A stretch of 6,172 bases of DNA, from positions 1 through 6,172 of the forward strand of contig PMZB01000211.1 of the NCBI GenBank assembly GCA_003170575.1, read 5' to 3'. Made by a program: the position numbers and the translations under genes. This stretch comes from Chlamydiia bacterium (GTDB lineage: Bacteria; Chlamydiota; Chlamydiia; Chlamydiales; FEN-1388). Position 1 is the first letter of the stretch, and each line of letters begins with the position of its first letter. Positions 5,275 through 6,172 of the stretch are shown here, piece by piece. The notes below the pieces were generated by a model. It made no database searches and was not told the DNA's origin. It saw nothing but the letters and a program-made list of their open reading frames with translations.

Positions 5275-5742
5275 CTATTTTTGAGTACTCAGTTCTTTGG
5301 CTTTGTCAAGCATCTCTTTGAGGCTCATAGCTTTGACTGCTATTGCTTGTACGATCGTCCCAAACATCGTGCACACTTGTTTGCTTGTGTTCACATATGC
5401 GTGGAAAAGTTCCTCGTCTACTTTTTGGTTGAGGCAGGGTACGACAAGGCGGTAGAACACTGTTTTTGAATCATCATCGTAACAAAATCCCGGCATATCC
5501 AGCTCTTTATTGATCATGTGCAGCAGTTTGCCTAGATCGTCCGATGAGTCTATTTCGACTGTACAGGGAACAAAGGTAATCACCTGCATAAGGTGGCTTC
5601 CCTGCAGTCTTCGAATAAACATAGGATAATCAAATCCATTGATTGAAAGTGAGGTGAAAATCTGATTGTTTTCCTCTTGCAGAGTCGCTTTGATGCCTAT
5701 TTTGTCTAGTGATTCAATAAGCGCCTTTTCATTCAGCTCCAT
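5275..5742 (-). CDS. YbjN / type III secretion chaperone-like protein (Mcsc/CT260-like candidate)
   Basis: I place the start at ATG 5742 because GGAGG (5753-5749) sits exactly 6 bases upstream. The in-frame TTG at 5748 would abut the ribosome binding site. The product has 155 residues, is acidic, and has no signal peptide. A helix (about 2-15) precedes strands around 28-62, then a helix (69-80) and the segment MPGFCYDDDSKTVFYRLVVPC (83-103). A long amphipathic helix follows (108-150). This helix-strands-helix-strands-helix order with a 'pgf-yd---tvfyr-vvP' core is typical of the YbjN fold and related class I type III secretion chaperones, small dimers that keep effectors soluble and export-ready. 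Position directly before dnaQ matches the C. trachomatis chaperone Mcsc (CT260), which was reported to bind several secreted proteins. The orthology is inference from order and fold, not from an alignment. Confidence 0.7.
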   Translation of the reverse strand: MELNEKALIESLDKIGIKATLQEENNQIFTSLSINGFDYPMFIRRLQGSHLMQVITFVPCTVEIDSSDDLGKLLHMINKELDMPGFCYDDDSKTVFYRLVVPCLNQKVDEELFHAYVNTSKQVCTMFGTIVQAIAVKAMSLKEMLDKAKELSTQK

Positions 5743-5791
5743 GTCCAACCTCCAAATTTAATCCCTTACGTTTCAGGCTATCTTTTATGGA

Positions 5792-5797
5792 ATTATA
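5792..5797 (-). promoter_or_regulatory. Possible -10 box for the chaperone-dnaQ pair
   Basis: A perfect TATAAT lies on the minus strand in the 68-base gap between the 116-residue gene and the chaperone start. It would give a leader of about 43 bases. No good -35 is seen at 16-18 bases; TTGGGA lies 20 bases upstream, which is too far for a standard promoter. The surrounding AATTATAATT is self-complementary and AT-rich, so a chance match is possible. Confidence 0.3.
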
Positions 5798-5810
5798 ATT
5801 GCAAGAGTTT

Positions 5811-6161
5811 CTATGCTTCCCAAGAAAGAGCTTTTTCCGCCGCCTGTGAGCAGACTTTTTTATGACATGCCAAGAATGTCTGCCCCATTTCAATGATTGA
5901 TTCGTACACCTTACGTGAGGATAAACCATCCTGATGCAGTTTTTCAAGAGCCTCTTGGGTAGCCTCAATACGAGTAGCAAGGCGCATCATTTCTGTATTA
6001 ACATCCCCTTGCCCTTGTACACTCAGAGCAGACTTGACAATTTTATTCACAAAATCACGACTAGCTACAAGTTGTTCCGGCTCCAAGCGTAAGCCAGAGG
6101 AGTCAGGAAGCTCCGCTGAGCCAGATGATCTTGTTTGCGAAATTGATAAAGACTCGGACAT
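5811..6161 (-). CDS. Small Ser-rich, helical protein of unknown function, possible secretion partner
   Basis: I do not recognise this 116-residue protein. The ATG at 6161 has only 11 bases of upstream sequence in the window, without a clear ribosome binding site, so a start further upstream outside the window cannot be excluded. The first 25 residues hold 9 serines and appear disordered, which resembles N-terminal type III secretion signals; this is a weak, composition-based hint. Residues 28-113 are predicted by eye to form three amphipathic helices, including RLATRIEATQEALEKLHQDG (60-79) and VYESIIEMGQTFLACHKKVC (85-104), likely a helical bundle or short coiled coil. There are no membrane segments. 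It lies 68 bases upstream of the chaperone-like gene on the same strand, so it may be a secreted client, co-chaperone or small structural component. Confidence 0.68.
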   Translation of the reverse strand: MSESLSISQTRSSGSAELPDSSGLRLEPEQLVASRDFVNKIVKSALSVQGQGDVNTEMMRLATRIEATQEALEKLHQDGLSSRKVYESIIEMGQTFLACHKKVCSQAAEKALSWEA

Positions 6162-6172
6162 TTCTAGAACTC

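Noticed and set aside
5748..5748. TTG at 5748 as the start of the chaperone-like protein
   Set aside because: It directly abuts the GGAGG ribosome binding site with no spacing, whereas the ATG at 5742 has ideal 6-base spacing.
5729..5980. An 83-codon minus-strand frame bridging the Ser-rich gene and the chaperone-like gene
   Set aside because: It overlaps two better-supported genes, is strongly basic with no domain pattern, and covers the proposed leader and ribosome binding site of the chaperone-like gene.

Overview
The window looks like a piece of chromosome from a bacterium of the phylum Chlamydiota, probably an environmental (amoeba-associated) lineage rather than Chlamydia itself. This is inference. 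The main support is a YbjN/type III secretion chaperone-like gene directly followed by a stand-alone DnaQ-type exonuclease gene. From memory that order matches the mcsc (CT260) - dnaQ (CT261) neighbourhood of Chlamydia trachomatis. Small lipoproteins, tight gene packing and sigma70-type promoter boxes fit but are not specific. I see no rRNA, tRNA, CRISPR array, insertion sequence or phage gene.

Layout from left to right. (1) 1-989, minus strand: the N-terminal 329 residues of a Clp/HSP100-type AAA+ ATPase that runs off the left edge. Its own promoter and ribosome binding site lie in the 121-base gap 990-1110, which also holds a promoter-spacer inverted repeat and two overlapping hairpins. (2) 1111-4033, minus strand: a compact three-gene operon, transcribed right to left. 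It encodes a Cof-type HAD phosphatase, a 430-residue protein of unknown function, and a 273-residue lipoprotein that looks like a circularly permuted papain/NlpC-P60-type enzyme. The genes are 6 bases apart or overlapping. (3) 4034-4073: a 40-base divergent promoter region centred on a perfect 20-bp palindrome. (4) 4074-4633, plus strand: a FliO-like membrane protein and, overlapping its stop codon by ATGA, a 50-residue predicted lipoprotein. (5) 4647-6161, minus strand: a 116-residue Ser-rich helical protein, the secretion-chaperone-like protein, and the DnaQ-like 3'-5' exonuclease.

How the parts may work together. The right-hand block probably joins a secretion chaperone and a possible small partner with an unrelated housekeeping nuclease. 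The plus-strand pair encodes two envelope proteins. FliO belongs to flagellar export and has no counterpart in injectisome systems, so its presence beside type III secretion genes is the most unusual functional hint here. The divergent minus-strand operon ends in an exported, possibly hydrolytic lipoprotein. The shared palindrome could co-regulate both directions. The Clp-like gene is independently promoted, carries an unfamiliar N-terminal region, and is somewhat more AT-rich than the operon beside it.
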